A stretch of 64,000 bases of DNA from Megaleporinus macrocephalus (Eukaryota > Chordata > Actinopteri > Characiformes > Anostomidae), in the NCBI GenBank assembly GCA_021613375.1, contig CM038725.1:37701824-37765823 (forward strand), read 5' to 3'. The first letter of the stretch is position 1. Each line of letters begins with the position of its first letter. The notes under the pieces are model-generated. The model worked only from the letters and a program-made list of their open reading frames with translations. It ran no database searches and was not told where the DNA came from. Shown here piece by piece: positions 51,786 through 64,000 of the stretch. The translations under genes and the position numbers were made by a program.

Positions 51786-54700
51786 ATGGACTCGGTACCG
51801 ATCGTGGACTTCAGCGTGTACAGACTCGGACTCGGGGCTGAAGATGTTCATGACGAGAAGCTGCAGAAGCTCTGTGAAGAAGTGAGAAGGGCCTTCACCG
51901 AAGTGGGCTTTGTTTATCTGAAGAACACTGGAATAGATCAGGATGAGGTGAGAGTTCCACCATCACACACTTCCACATATTACTGTTATTATTAGTTATT
52001 AATAAACTCTAATAAATATTAGCGCTTCATTCAGAGTCCCTCAGCGTTCATTTCAGGCTCATGCGGTGTCTGTCGCTGTAATTTTCACCGGAAATACATG
52101 CAGAGTATGCACGAGCGCACGCGCGGTCTCGGTAGCCCCGAACACAGGACTGTTATTCTATCATATATATTATTGTATTATATTATATGGTATTGTTTCT
52201 GATGCTGTGAAGGTGTTTCTTTACGTAACGTGCAGCTTATTCTATCTGTAAAAGTCGGTTGATCAGCTACTCACGCGCTCGAGTTCAAGTTGAAGATAGG
52301 ATCAGAGAATCAGCTCCACTTGGCGCACGGGCTGGTCAAGCAGCCATATGGACACAACAGATACCCCATTAATTTGCTTTCATAACGAACACACACACAC
52401 ACTCTCACTCACTCTCACACAAACACACACATAAACACACACACACACACACACTCTCACTCACTCTCACACAAACACACACATAAACACACACACACAC
52501 TCTCACATAAACAAACACACACACACACACACTCTCACTCACTCTCACACAAACACACACATAAACACACACACACTCTCACTCACTCTCACATAAACAC
52601 ACACACACACTCTCACTCACTCACTCTCACACAAACACACACATATACACATACAGACAGACATACACACACACACACACATACATATACACATACACAT
52701 ACACTTATACATGCACATACATATACACACATATATACACATACACACACATTTAGTGTTTCTAAATTGGTCCTGGGGGCCCTGCACATTTAAATACTAC
52801 TACTAGTACTAATACTGCTACTAATAATAATACTATTACTACTGCTACTAATACTACTAGTAGTACTAATACTGCTACTACAAATAATACTGCTACTAAT
52901 ACTATTACTACTGCTACTACTACTAATACTACTACTAACACTATTACTACTGCTACTACTACTAACACTATTACTAACACTATTACTACTGCTACTACTA
53001 CTAACACTTACTACTGCTACTACTACTAACACTATTACTACTGCTACTACTACTAATACTACTACTAACACTATTACTACTGCTACTACTACTAACACTA
53101 TTACTACTGCTACTACTACTAATACTACTACTAACACTATTACTACTGCTACTACTACTAACACTATTACTAACACTATTACTACTGCTACTACTACTAA
53201 CACTTACTACTGCTACTACTACTAACACTTTTACTACTGCTACTACTACTAATACTACTACTAACACTATTACTACTGCTACTACTACTAACACTATTAC
53301 TACTGCTACTACTACTACTACTATCACTATTACTACTGCTACTACTACTAGTACTATTAATACTGCTACTACTACTACTACTACTAACACTATTACTACT
53401 GCTACTACTACTAACACTATTACTACTGCTACTACTACTACTACTATCACTATTACTACTGCTACTACTACTAGTACTATTAATACTGCTACTACTACTA
53501 CTACTAACACTTACTACTGCTACTACTACTAACACTATTACTACTGCTACTACTACTAATACTACTACTAACACTATTACTACTGCTACTACTACTAACA
53601 CTATTACTACTGCTACTACTACTACTACTATCACTATTACTACTGCTACTACTACTAGTACTATTAATACTGCTACTACTACTACTACTACTACTATCAC
53701 TATTACTACTGCTACTACTACTAGTACTATTAATACTGCTACTACTGCTACTACTGCTACTACTACTAACACTATTACTACTGCTACTACTACTAGTACT
53801 ATTAATACTGCTACTACTACTACTACTACTAACACTATTACTACTGCTACTACTACTAGTACTATTAATACTGCTACTACTACTACTACTATCACTATTA
53901 CTACTGCTACTACTACTAGTACTATTAATACTGCTACTACTACTACTACTACTACTTTTATCTTTAACTTTAATCTGAGTTGTTATACAGTTGCTTACAG
54001 CTAACAAGCATTTACCCGTACTTACAATACTTTTTCAAAACTCTAAACACAGCAACACATCTACCTCATACAAATAGCCAAACAGTTCATTTCCTGTTCA
54101 AAAGTATGTTTTCTAACTCTGTTAAAACACAGCAAACCTGCTTCAGTATCCAATCATTCTCTCAAAACACCAGCACAGACTCTCTACTCTAGAGGAACAT
54201 AAAGTCTATCACTGTACAAACACTGTCTAACTAACAGCTGACAGCATCTCACACACAGTCACTTAGTTTGATTCTATTGTCAGCAATGACCATGTCTAAG
54301 GTAAGTGATCACCATTACAGTGATCAACTCTGACCATTACTGTGATCAACTCTGATTATTACAGTGATCAACTCTGACCATTACAGTGATCAGCTCTGAC
54401 CATTACAGCGATCAGCTCTGACCATTACAGCGATCAACTCTGACCATTACAGTGATCAACTCTGACCATTACAGTGATCAGCTCTGACCATTACAGCGAT
54501 CAGCTCTGACTATTACAGTGATCAACTCTGACTATTACAATGATCAACTCTGACTATTACAGCGATCAACTCTGATAATTAATGTGATCCACTCTTACCA
54601 TTACAGTGATCAACTCTGACCATTACTGTGATCACAACTCTGACCATTACAGTGACCAACTCTGACCATTACAGCGATCAACTCTGACTATTACAGTGAT

Positions 54701-57700
54701 CAACTCTGACCATTACAGTGATCAACTCTGATAATTACAGTGATCCACTCTTACCATTACAGTGATCCACTCTTACCATTACAGTGATCAACTCTGATAA
54801 TTACAGTGATCCACTCTTACCATTACAGTGATCAACTCTGATAATTACAGTGATCAACTCTGACCATTACAGTGATTAACTCTGACTATTACAGTGATCA
54901 ACTCTGACCATTACAGTGATTAACTCTGACTATTACAGCGATCAACTCTGACCATTACAGTGATCAACTCTGACTATTACAGTGATCAACTCTGATCATT
55001 ACAGTGATCAACTCTGATCATTACAGCGATCAACTCTCATTATTACAGCGATCAACTCTGACCATTACAGTGATCAACTCTGACCGTTACAGTGATCAAC
55101 TCTCATTATTACAGCGATCAACTCTGATCATTACAGTGATCAACTCTGACCGTTACAGCGATCAACTCTCATTATTACAGTGATCAACTCTGATCATTAC
55201 AGCGATCAACACTGACCATTACAGCGATTAACTCTGACTATTACAGTGATCAACTCTGACCATTACAGCGATCAACTCTCATTATTACAGTGATCAACTC
55301 TGACCATTACAGCGATCAACTCTGACTATTACAGTGATCAACTCTGATAATTACAATGATCAACTCTGACCATTACAGCGATCAACTCTGACCATTACAG
55401 CGATCAACTCTGACCATTACAGTGATCCACTCTTACCATTACAGTGATCCTCTCTGATAATTACAATGATCAACTCTGACCATTACAGTGATCAACTCTG
55501 ACCATTACAGTGATCAACTCTGACCATTACAGCGATCAACTCTGACCATTACAGTGATCCACTCTTACCATTACAGTGATCAACTCTCATTATTACAGCG
55601 ATCAACTCTGATCATTACAGTGATCAACTCTGACCGTTACAGCGATCAACTCTCATTATTACAGTGATCAACTCTGATCATTACAGCGATCAACTCTGAC
55701 TATTACAGTGATCAACTCTGATAATTACAATGATCAACTCTGACCATTACAGCGATCAACTCTGACCATTACAGCGATCAACTCTGACCATTACAGTGAT
55801 CCACTCTTACCATTACAGTGATCCTCTCTGATAATTACAATGATCAACTCTGACCATTACAGTGATCAACTCTGACCATTACAGTGATCAACTCTGACCA
55901 TTACAGCGATCAACTCTGACCATTACAGTGATCCACTCTTACCATTACAGTGATCCTCTCTGATAAGTACAATGATCAACTCTGACCATTACAGCGATCA
56001 ACTCTGATTATTACAGTGATCAGCTCAGACCATTACAGTGATCAGCTCTGACCATTACAGTGATCAACTCTGACCATTACAGTGACCAACTCTGACCATT
56101 ACTGTGATTAACTCTGACCATTACAGTGATCCACTCTTACCATTACAGTGATCCTCTCTGATAATTACAATGATCAACTCTGACCATTACAGTGATCAAC
56201 TCTGACCATTACAGTGATCAACTCTGACTATTACAGTGATCAACTCTGACCATTACAGTGATCAACACTGTAACACAGTTCAGCTCTGACCATCTGACAT
56301 TACACTGTTTCTCCTCTTATTGAGCAACACAACTTTCAATTCTCTTGAATTTCTCTGGTAAATGTCAGTACGAATCACTTCCTCTTATAGTTTCACTGCT
56401 GCAGACAGAGCAACGCTGCACGTCCAACACGCAAACATCTAAAAAACACTTCCTACTTTCTATATGACATGCATTACATACATAATGTTTAACAAATAAA
56501 TCAAAATATGAGAGGTAGTGGAATTCAAATTCTAAATTGACAGACTATCTTAGAAATAATAGAAAGTTCTGACTCAGGAGGCTGAATGTGTTTAGAGGTG
56601 CTGCAGTTCTCTCTTGAGGTCATTAGTGTTTATATATTGAACCCATTGATCAAGTTCAGTGTGTCTGAGGTTTACAGCTTGGTTTGGGTGATACAGTAAA
56701 TAATAAGACGTACAAGAAATAATACAATAGAAACTAACAGGTTCCGTGGTTTCTGCAGGTGGACCGTGTTATGGCCGTTTCTAAGAAGTTCTTTCTGCTT
56801 CCTGAAGAGAAGAAAGCGCCCTTCAGTCGCGGCAGCTATTCAAACAGTGTAAATCATGGCTGGGTCTCACTGGAGAGAGAAAGGTAGCCTCACCTCAGCA
56901 GCTCTACTACGATGGTTTATGTGGAGATATTAGTTACAGTTGTTTATATAAACGAGTCTAACCTGTACGGTTCTCATGTCCACAGTTTGAATCCTCGCCG
57001 TCCAGGAGACTTGAAGGAAGCCTTCAACATCACTTCTCTCCGTCCAGACATTGTAAGTGCTTCTTCTTTCACAGCACATCACTGTTATCACTGCAGGATC
57101 TTCTTAACGTGGTTAGTTAACTTTGTGTTCTTGTTTAGAACTGGCCCTCAGACGGCGTTGAGGACTTCCACAACATCCAAGTGTCCTTCTATCGGCGCTG
57201 CATCAAGCTTGCACGCCGAGTGCTCCGAGTGATGGCCCTCAGCCTGAACATAGACCCCGACATCTTCGTCAAGTCTCACGATGGCATCGGAAGTAAGCTT
57301 TCATACATACAAACAGGCCACTTCATTAGGTCCACTTCCTTCTATCTACCATTCTATCTATCTAATAGTCCAGTTCATCAACCTTTAGATCAGCTAAGAA
57401 CAGAGCGTAGAGACCTTCAGGGAATGGGTCTCCATGGCCGAGCAGCTGCATCCAAGCCTTACATCACCAAGCGCAATGCAAGGCGTCGGTTGCAGTGGTG
57501 TAAAGCACGCTGCCACTGGACTCTAGAGCAATTTCATGCTCCCAACTTTGTGGGGACAGTTTGGGGACGGTCCTTTCCTGTTCCAACATGACTGCCCACC
57601 AGTGCACACAGCAGCTCCATTAAGACATGGAGGAGTGAGTTTGGTGTGGAAGAACTTGACTGGCCTGCACAGAGTCCTGACCTCAACCTGATAGAACACC

Positions 57701-57966
57701 ATTGGGATGAATTAGAGCGGAGGCTGCGAGCCAGACCTTCTCGCCCAACATCAGTGTCTGACCTCACAGATGGTCTTCTGGAAGAACGGTCCAACATTCC
57801 CATAAACACTCTCCTAACCTGTGTGGAGAGACTTTCCAGAAGAGCTGAAGCTGTTATAGCTGCAGAGGTTGGGCCAACATCGTATTAATAAACTCTATGG
57901 ATTGAGAATGGGATTAATGGGGCATATGCGTGTGAAGACAGACGGGCAAATACCTTTGGCAATATA

Positions 57967-58042
<76 letters not shown>

Positions 58043-61000
58043 TGAAGTAACTTGTACTTTGATATTATATAGAAAGTTGTTGGAGAACAAGGCTCTAAGA
58101 TGTGTTTCTGTTGTCTTTAAGCTGAAGTGAATGGCAGTACCCTGCGCTCTCTCTACTACCCTCCAGTGAAGAGTGAGAGTGTGAAGGAAGGTCAGGTCCG
58201 CTGTGGAGAACACTCCGACTATGGCAGCATCACTCTCGTCTTCCAAAGCCACCAGGACGGCCTGCAGGTGAGAGGTCAGGGTGACGCCTCCAGTAACTAA
58301 GGTTCCCTTTAAGGTAGTCTAGGTTAGGCTGATATGATATCTTTTTAAAATGGCTTTTGTAGACATCTAGGATTGGTTCTTACAGAGTTCTTCTAGTTGT
58401 ATAATTGTTCTTGACCATCAGCCAACCTCAATGCACAGCACAGATAAAAACTTCAGCCCAGAAACGATAACAAAACTAAACAATACAACAAACATAATAC
58501 CTAAAACTAAATAGCATAAGACCACAATGGCAATGAAACGTTTGTGGTCAATTGAAATGCCTTACCTGAAACAACTCTAAGGACCTGTTAGATGTTTGCT
58601 TTGATGTTTTCTTCAAGACCCTCTTGGCTTTTCTCATAGAAGTATATTGGACGTACCACGTTTACAGAAAGCCAACGACAACTTCCTTGTAACGCTTGTT
58701 TTCAGTTTTGGATGGATAATAAAAAACGATCTGCTTTAAGGAAATGTTTTACTTTTGAATGTCACCAGTTAATCTTTCACCTCCAAACTGAAGTTCTAAA
58801 TTGAAAAACTAGCGCTGATAATGAACTTAAGGCTTAAAGGAAATCTATAAACATCATCTACTCTACTTTTACTTGAAAGGCTGGCCAGACTTCAAAGCAA
58901 ACATCACACAGTTGCACTGAACGCGATTAGCCAGTCTCGCGAGGTTGAAGTTAGCTGCCTAAATAGTATAGCAGTCACCCCTAGCACCTGTGCATGTTAC
59001 GTTGTTTATGCTGCAATGCAATTAACAAATTCACGTCAATGTATAACCCCCATGTATAGGGTATTAAATATAATAAGCTTAATATGATAACTATCACACC
59101 AAGTTACCAACCACATGGTCATATGTACCCACATCACACAAACATGAGTTGCTGTGTTACCTCCTTTATACAATCCTGTCCCACTTTCTGAAGTAATATT
59201 TTTTAAATAATAGCATTTTGGATTGTTTCTTAACTTAAACGTTATAAAGTTTCTAGGTCTAATTAGTTCTGCCAGTTCATGTTATTCTAATATGATTTCC
59301 CTTGTGAAAAAAGTATACTTGGAGTACTAAAAGTATATTCAAAAGAATAACATTTCAATTTAATGATATAAATATTCTTTTAGTGTTTTTACGTATCCTT
59401 TTTTTTCCACGAGAGTTATGCAGGCGCTAAAAAGTACTCTGAAATATACTTAATCTATACTTTTTATACATTTGATTAATGTAATAAACGGGTGCTACAT
59501 TTGTGTACTATGTACTTAGTATGCTAAATAAATATCATAATGCTTTTAAAAATATACTTAATTAACTAATTGTACTATTTTGCAACGACGTCATGACACA
59601 TTTAAATATACTTAAGTACATCTTTTTCCCACTAACTCACTATTTTTTTTAAATATTCTTTGTTTCAACTAAAATGTATTTATGACTGTACTTGGAGTGT
59701 ATTTACAATGTACTGTTTAGATATTGTTAATGAATTATAAATAAATTTCTTATATTTTATTAGTATACTAACCATTCTTTAAAAGCTGGATTTAAGTATA
59801 CTCCAACTTCACACAGTATAAGTATATATTTAAAAACACTGAACTGATAAAAGAAGGTACTTAAGATGTACTTAATTCTTTTTAATAGTACAGTTCAGTA
59901 TATTTAGTTGTATTTAAGCCCATTTTCATTAGTAATAAAAAACACATATAGCATACTAAGTACAAAGTTAGTACACGAAAATAGCACTGTTTTAGTACAA
60001 TAATCTTGAGTGCATTGAAGTATACTAAGTGCACTTAAATTAAGTATACTTAATATACTTTTTTTTACCTGGGTTAAAATGATATTGTCATGTTTACAGC
60101 GATGTATTGTGATAATTATACAGCCCTCGTGATTTCCGCCTATGGAGCCTATAATTATTGAATGTCAATACAATAATTGAATAATTGTTGAATAATTGAA
60201 TAATTGTTGAATGTCAATACAAGATTGTTCTTATAACGGTTCCCAATGGAAGTTCCTGACCTGCTACCCAAAACTACCCACAAGCTACATTAGTAGTTTT
60301 TTTAATGGTTCATCCAATACATTAACAATTTGCAGAAATGCATGTTTAATTGTTTGTTCTGCAAAGATTGTGTTTCTTCTTTCACCTCCAAAACAATCAA
60401 TTTCAATTTAGAATGAAAAATATCTGCAGAAACAGTTTTATAGGTTGGCTGTCGGTGTGATTCCCAAGGTGCAGAACATTGAGAGTGATATTAAGGGTCA
60501 AGCTGCTGTGTTTGTTTCAGGTCAGGAATCGTAAAGGGGAATTTATCTCCATTGCAAGCATTCCCGGAACTGCGGTGGTCAACATTGCGGACTTGATGCA
60601 GAGGTGGACCAGTGACGTGTTCGTGTCTTCTGTAAGTCTCCTATTAATTCAAACCTGATACAATCTAATAAAGCACAACAGACTAAACTAGAAAAGGGCA
60701 CTTCCTGAAGAAAACACAGGACATAAATGACAAATAGAGGAGTGGGGGTCAGTATATCTGTGGATTAGAGGTTGGGTGACTGCCCTGAGTGAGTACAAGC
60801 AGTTTGTTGACTGTTGGTTGAACGAAACCATAATGAATGGGACCCTATGGGCGGAACGAGGGATGAATAAACGACAAATAGAGAAGTGCGGGTCGGTTTG
60901 TTTGGGGGTCTGCTCTGAGTGAGTACAGTGAGGTAGTTTGGAGGCTGTAGGTTAAATGAAACCATGAGGTTTGGGTGTGACCGAAAATGAATGGGACTCT

Positions 61001-61638
61001 ATGGGGGGAAAAAAGAGGGATGGAAAAAATGACAAACAGACGAGTGCAGGTCAAAACAAAGTTACAGTCATGGTCGGGGGTCTACCCTGAGTCAGTGTAT
61101 GAGAAACGGTGTATGTCGGTCGAGCAGAAGTTCAGTAGACTGGTGTTAACTTTTCCATCCCATTCATTCACTATGGGAAAAATTCCGGACAAAATCGTGT
61201 TTTTTACGGAATCCACGCATCCAATCAAAAAGCTGTACACAAACCCAAAACACACAATCAGACCAGACAATCTGGAGTTGGAGCAGAGTTGATATTTTCA
61301 AAATTACAGTATAGTTACGCAACCATAATAACTTAATATTACAAATATTACCGGAACAGTTATCATTCCATTTCAGTTAACCGACATTTTATTATTAATA
61401 ATTTGTTAATTAACGTATTAAATTATTAATTTGTTCTTGTTGCTGTCTACTCCCTCAGGTCCACAGGGTGTTGCTGCCCCCTGCTGGTGACGAGAGCACG
61501 AGGCAGAGTATGGTTTTCTTTGCGCAGCCGGACGACGACTACTTGGTAACATGCTGCGACGGGTCCGACAAATATCCTCCAGTGACGTGTGTGGATTACC
61601 TTACGTCCAGATTCAACGACACTTACGGCAAAAACTAG
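51786..61638 (+). CDS. Fe(II)/2-oxoglutarate dioxygenase, IPNS-like, copy 2
   Basis: Tandem paralogue of copy 1 with the same seven exons: 51786-51947, 56759-56883, 56986-57052, 57139-57292, 58122-58267, 60521-60631 and 61459-61638. Exons 1-6 have exactly the same lengths as in copy 1, and the product is 314 aa. Exons 1-3 encode the same protein. Later changes are few: FHNI for FHDI, CIKLA for CIELA, KEGQV for KARQV, QSHQD for QSKQD, EFISIAS for KFIPVPS, and FAQPD for FTQPD. Iron ligands H200, D202, H257 and the R270/S272 pair are all kept. The protein ends at TYGKN, without the basic tail of copy 1. Intron 1 is 4.8 kb (0.9 kb in copy 1) and intron 5 is 2.3 kb (0.55 kb). AATAAA occurs at 61795. 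An active enzyme is likely; the substrate is unknown. Confidence 0.9.
52389..52751. repeat. (CA)n compound microsatellite, intron 1 of copy 2
   Basis: CA runs broken by actctcactcactctcac blocks that repeat as a higher unit, ending in acatacacatacac forms. Confidence 0.95.
52794..53956. repeat. (ACT)n-type trinucleotide array, 1.16 kb, intron 1 of copy 2
   Basis: Almost pure ACT/TAC trinucleotides with ordered changes (tactactgctactactac, actaacactatt, actagtactattaat) that recur as larger blocks of about 60-110 bases. The Val-rich and Ser-rich minus-strand frames (81-232 codons) are artefacts. Confidence 0.96.
53957..54304. other. Spacer between two arrays; repeat-like DNA
   Basis: tttcaaaactctaaacacag and related words resemble subterminal parts of fish DNA transposons. 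A short atgaccatgtctaaggtaag near 54288 mimics a tiny first exon with a donor, from which the following array seems to start. No gene is supported. Confidence 0.35.
54305..56270 (+). repeat. 22 bp minisatellite with a BclI site per unit, ~89 copies
   Basis: The unit is tgatcaactctgaccattac plus ag, with agcg/agtg and accatt/ctatt/taatt changes. Blocks of several hundred bases repeat nearly unchanged, for example around 55320-55560 and 55680-55930. The unit length is not a multiple of three, so no long open frame forms. The array lies in intron 1 of dioxygenase copy 2. Confidence 0.97.
57385..57969 (+). mobile_element. Tc1-like transposon fragment in intron 4 of copy 2
   Basis: The 5' end is missing. 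Coding remnants on the plus strand are HGRAAASKPYITKRNARRRL (57436 on), a deletion and frameshift near 57540-57600, then EELDWPAQSPDLNLIEHHWD and ERRLRARPSRPTSVSDL to about 57880. It is followed by a 3' inverted-repeat end with ccatggattgag-type text and ctttggcaatatagtg ending at 57969. This TIR belongs to a different Tc1 family from the one in intron 4 of copy 1. Confidence 0.85.
57970..58040. repeat. (TA)n microsatellite after the Tc1 end
   Basis: About 33 TA units begin at the transposon end, where the TA target duplication lies. Confidence 0.95.
59290..60075. mobile_element. Possible AT-rich MITE in intron 5 of copy 2
   Basis: cccttgtgaaaaaagtatac on the left and gtatacttaatatacttttt then tttacctggg on the right are loosely inverted. 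The interior is rich in agtatactta and agtacta words in both directions. It is absent from intron 5 of copy 1 and has no coding part. Confidence 0.4.
60716..61200. repeat. Degenerate direct repeats of about 130-170 bp, intron 6 of copy 2
   Basis: Words recur in order: atgacaaatagaggagtg, cgacaaatagagaagtgcgg, atgacaaacagacgagtg, then ctgagtgagtac (twice) or ctgagtcagtgta, then aatgaatgggaccctatg and aatgaatgggactctatg. This gives about three drifted units. They are absent from copy 1. Confidence 0.65.
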
Positions 61639-61794
61639 GTCTGTTCCGCGTCTCGGAGCCACAGCAGGGAAAGTGTAGTACTTAAACATTAACAGTTTCA
61701 CTAAAACCTATAAAATCACCCATCTTTACCAGTCAGTCACAGCGGAATGACTCAATCCTTCCGTTGCGAGGGGTGATATTCTGGCAAACTCAGG

Positions 61795-61800
61795 AATAAA
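61795..61800 (+). terminator. Possible polyadenylation signal of dioxygenase copy 2
   Basis: AATAAA 157 bases after the stop codon. Confidence 0.4.
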
Positions 61801-62299
61801 ACCCACAACATTCCACACAACTGACCCGCCCACCAGCTGACTCAGTGTACGCCTCTGTGGCTGTATAGAGACGTGATGTACATACTCACGGTACGATGAC
61901 TGCATTGATCAAACACCTTCCTGTCTGTGTAGATGATCTGCATAGTCATGTATATATAATTTTTTAAAATTCATTTCTCATCTCGCTTTGGGGCTTCAAC
62001 AGAGCTTCGACCCCCCAAAAGATAAACAAAATCATAACCACATAAAAACCAAATACAGCACTAATACAGTTAATGCACTGTAGCTGATAACTGATTCCAT
62101 CCCAGCAAATACATAACATTGTAACAATCTTACAGCGGTGGTGTCTCTCCTGTTGTCTGAACAAGGTTGTCACAACGTCACTATCAAATAACGTTGTTTT
62201 ATGGTATTATGCTATAAAGGTATATAGTGATGAGTCGAAAGTCTCAGGACACCTTTTGTTTCAGAAAGGAAAGGGAAAATTATGTATCTGAATACCCCA
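61801..62299. other. 3' flank of dioxygenase copy 2; no gene seen
   Basis: No coding region is supported. AT-rich with no clear repeat. Confidence 0.4.
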
Positions 62300-62950
62300 G
62301 AAAGACTTTCAGGCTATAACACAAACATGGCCACCATCTTGAAAGCCGCCATATTGGATCAAGAGCAAGTTTTTCCAATGGGAAGGTGGTCGTGTAGCAG
62401 ATCAAAGGAGACCAGAAGTCGATTGATGCAATCATCGATTGATTGATTTGCAATATCTCTTGTGGTTCAAACGTTATCGACACAGAAAGTTGCAGCAACA
62501 ACCACATAGAACAACATGTTCAGCAGCAGGAACAGTACAATGAACACATTGTTCAATGTGGTTGTTGTTGCAACTTTCTGTGTTGATAACGTCAATCAAT
62601 TTCTGAGACAATTCTGGTCTTCGTTGATCTGCTGCACCACCTTCCCATTGATAAAACTTGCCCTTTATCCAATATGGCGGCCATTTTCGGGAAATAGCCA
62701 CAAAGTTCTGAGAGTTCTGCTGAACACATCTGAATCTGCAGTTCAGCTCCAGGGACATGTTGTTCAATGTGGTTGTTGTTGAAACGTTCTGGTAACATTT
62801 GAACCACAGGAGATATTGCTAATCTGATTGCATCAATCTATTTCTGAGACAGTTCTGGTCTTCTTTAATCTTCTACACCACCTTCCCATTGGAAAACCTT
62901 TATCCAAGATGGCGGCTATGTTCGGTACATAGCCACAAAGTTTTGAGAAA
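62300..62950. repeat. Fold-back repeat with an extra direct copy
   Basis: A left arm at about 62320-62517 and a right arm at about 62548-62700 are inverted copies. The innermost pair is acgttatcgacacagaaagt against actttctgtgttgataacgt, and further out gccgccatattggat against atccaatatggcggc. The loop is about 30 bases (agcagcaggaacagtac). A third block at 62757-62940 repeats the right arm directly (aatgtggttgttgttg, ttctgagacagttctggtct, accttcccattgg, atggcggc). Confidence 0.85.
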
Positions 62951-64000
62951 CTACATTTCAACATTGTGACAACATTGTTGGCGCCAAAAGAGAACATCTT
63001 CACAACGTGACTGTTTTTCAGGGAAAGAGCGACTAAAACCAATTTTGTTTGGCCTCTTGCGTCTCTAGTTGTGGGTTTGAGTTGAATCTGTGAAGGGATT
63101 GATTTGAGAGTTGAACTCTCCTCTGAAATGTGCCTTTTCTCCTTTCTTCAATTTTAAACAATTGATTCTATGGGTGCTGTTTTTTCATGTCAATTTCAAA
63201 CTTGAAAATTATTTCTTATTCTACTTTTTGGAGATTTTCCCTCGTTTTTGAGACGTCACAGTTTTGCCCGAATGCACTTAACCCACATTTGAAATCCATA
63301 TTTGAAATTCAGGTATGTTAACTTTTTAGGAATGCTTATAAACAGCATAAGGATTCAAATGTAAATAACATGTACTTACAAGTTACTAGAAAGTAAAATA
63401 TTAACTTTCACTTTTACGACTAATGGGGTGCTAGTGTTGGTTTTCAGTTATTTTTTGTCAATTCAATATAAAACTATTTACATAGACAATCGTACATGGT
63501 ACTGACTGGCTAATTAGTATTCATTTTAGTATTAGTAACTTTTTTGTAATAATCAAATTTTTTTTAAAACGAATTTGAGTTATATACTTTTTGTAACAGA
63601 AGCTGTTTGTGCAGAGTGTTTGTGAGAATGTAGACATTTTATTGGTTTTATTAATCATTAAAAAACTGAAGCATAACATAAAGCAGCTATGTTTTTATTG
63701 GTTGTCTTCTTATTTAGTGCTGAAACTCATATATTACATGGTTTTGTAAAGTTGCATGTTTACTGTCAGCTGTTTAATACTCTAAATCAGTGTAACCTGA
63801 GAAACAGATCAATGTTTCTCATTTTAATGCTAACACTAATAATGCCACACCTCTTGGTGTGAGATCTGTTGGACGTGCTGCCTCTAAGACACATAAATAA
63901 CACCACTAAGCTCCTCGTCTGTGTATAAGTTGTACGTTTTTTACATTTTTACAGACGGTCCCTCAGCCTGTATAAATAAAACCAACTGTATTACATTTCT
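62951..64000. other. AT-rich intergenic DNA; no gene seen
   Basis: No open frame longer than about 40 codons with protein-like composition, and no recognisable repeat or exon border set. Confidence 0.45.

Noticed and set aside
52762..54007. Val-rich and Ser-rich minus-strand open frames
   Set aside because: They are translations of an ACT trinucleotide array within intron 1 of a dioxygenase gene.

Overview
The window is nuclear DNA of a ray-finned (teleost) fish. The evidence is intron-split genes with GT-AG junctions, a paired teleost-style immunoglobulin receptor family, and many fish-type mobile elements: L2-clade and L1-like LINEs, Tc1/mariner and IS630-like DNA transposons, and a Ty1/copia element. 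An otophysan (characin, catfish or knifefish relative) is plausible from the repeats but is not proven by the sequence.

Layout. Positions 1-7.7 kb hold a broken Ig exon (stop codon inside), two tandem arrays, and Ig receptor gene A (signal peptide, cysteine-rich V-like domain, disulfide-less Ig domain, membrane helix, short tail). From 7.7 to 24.7 kb the DNA is mostly mobile elements: a decayed L2 LINE split by a 724 bp LTR-like insert, a complete-ended 2.5 kb IS630/Tc1-type transposon with a three-exon transposase, an L1-like fragment, and a copia element whose 5' end runs into a 20 bp minisatellite. From 23.3 to 30 kb three minisatellites (20, 28 and 36 bp) lie almost end to end. Ig receptor gene B spans 31.3-37.5 kb, with a 2.9 kb array of 36 bp units inside its first intron. 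Two more arrays follow (38.0-40.6 kb); the second is the 20 bp satellite again, inverted. From 41.9 to 61.6 kb lie two tandem, nearly identical seven-exon genes for an Fe(II)/2-oxoglutarate dioxygenase of the isopenicillin-N-synthase type. Copy 1 encodes 341 aa and has a basic, NLS-like tail; copy 2 encodes 314 aa and lacks it. The rest, to 64 kb, is intergenic with a fold-back repeat near 62.5 kb.

How the parts relate. Genes A and B are paralogues with the same exon plan and phases and probably belong to a local cluster of Ig receptors; the broken exon at 1.1 kb looks like a third, dead member. The two dioxygenase copies arose by a recent segmental duplication, and most of their difference in length is repeat growth in introns 1 and 5 and separate Tc1 insertions in intron 4. 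Simple and tandem repeats make up roughly a quarter of the window by my manual count. The very long open frames (up to 1168 codons) are by-products of stop-free arrays whose unit length is a multiple of three. I found no tRNA, rRNA, CRISPR or bacterial-type system. The most unusual signals are a 92-copy satellite that appears to have grown from a LINE reverse-transcriptase segment, and a 20 bp satellite that appears to have grown from the head of a dispersed repeat and occurs twice in opposite orientation.
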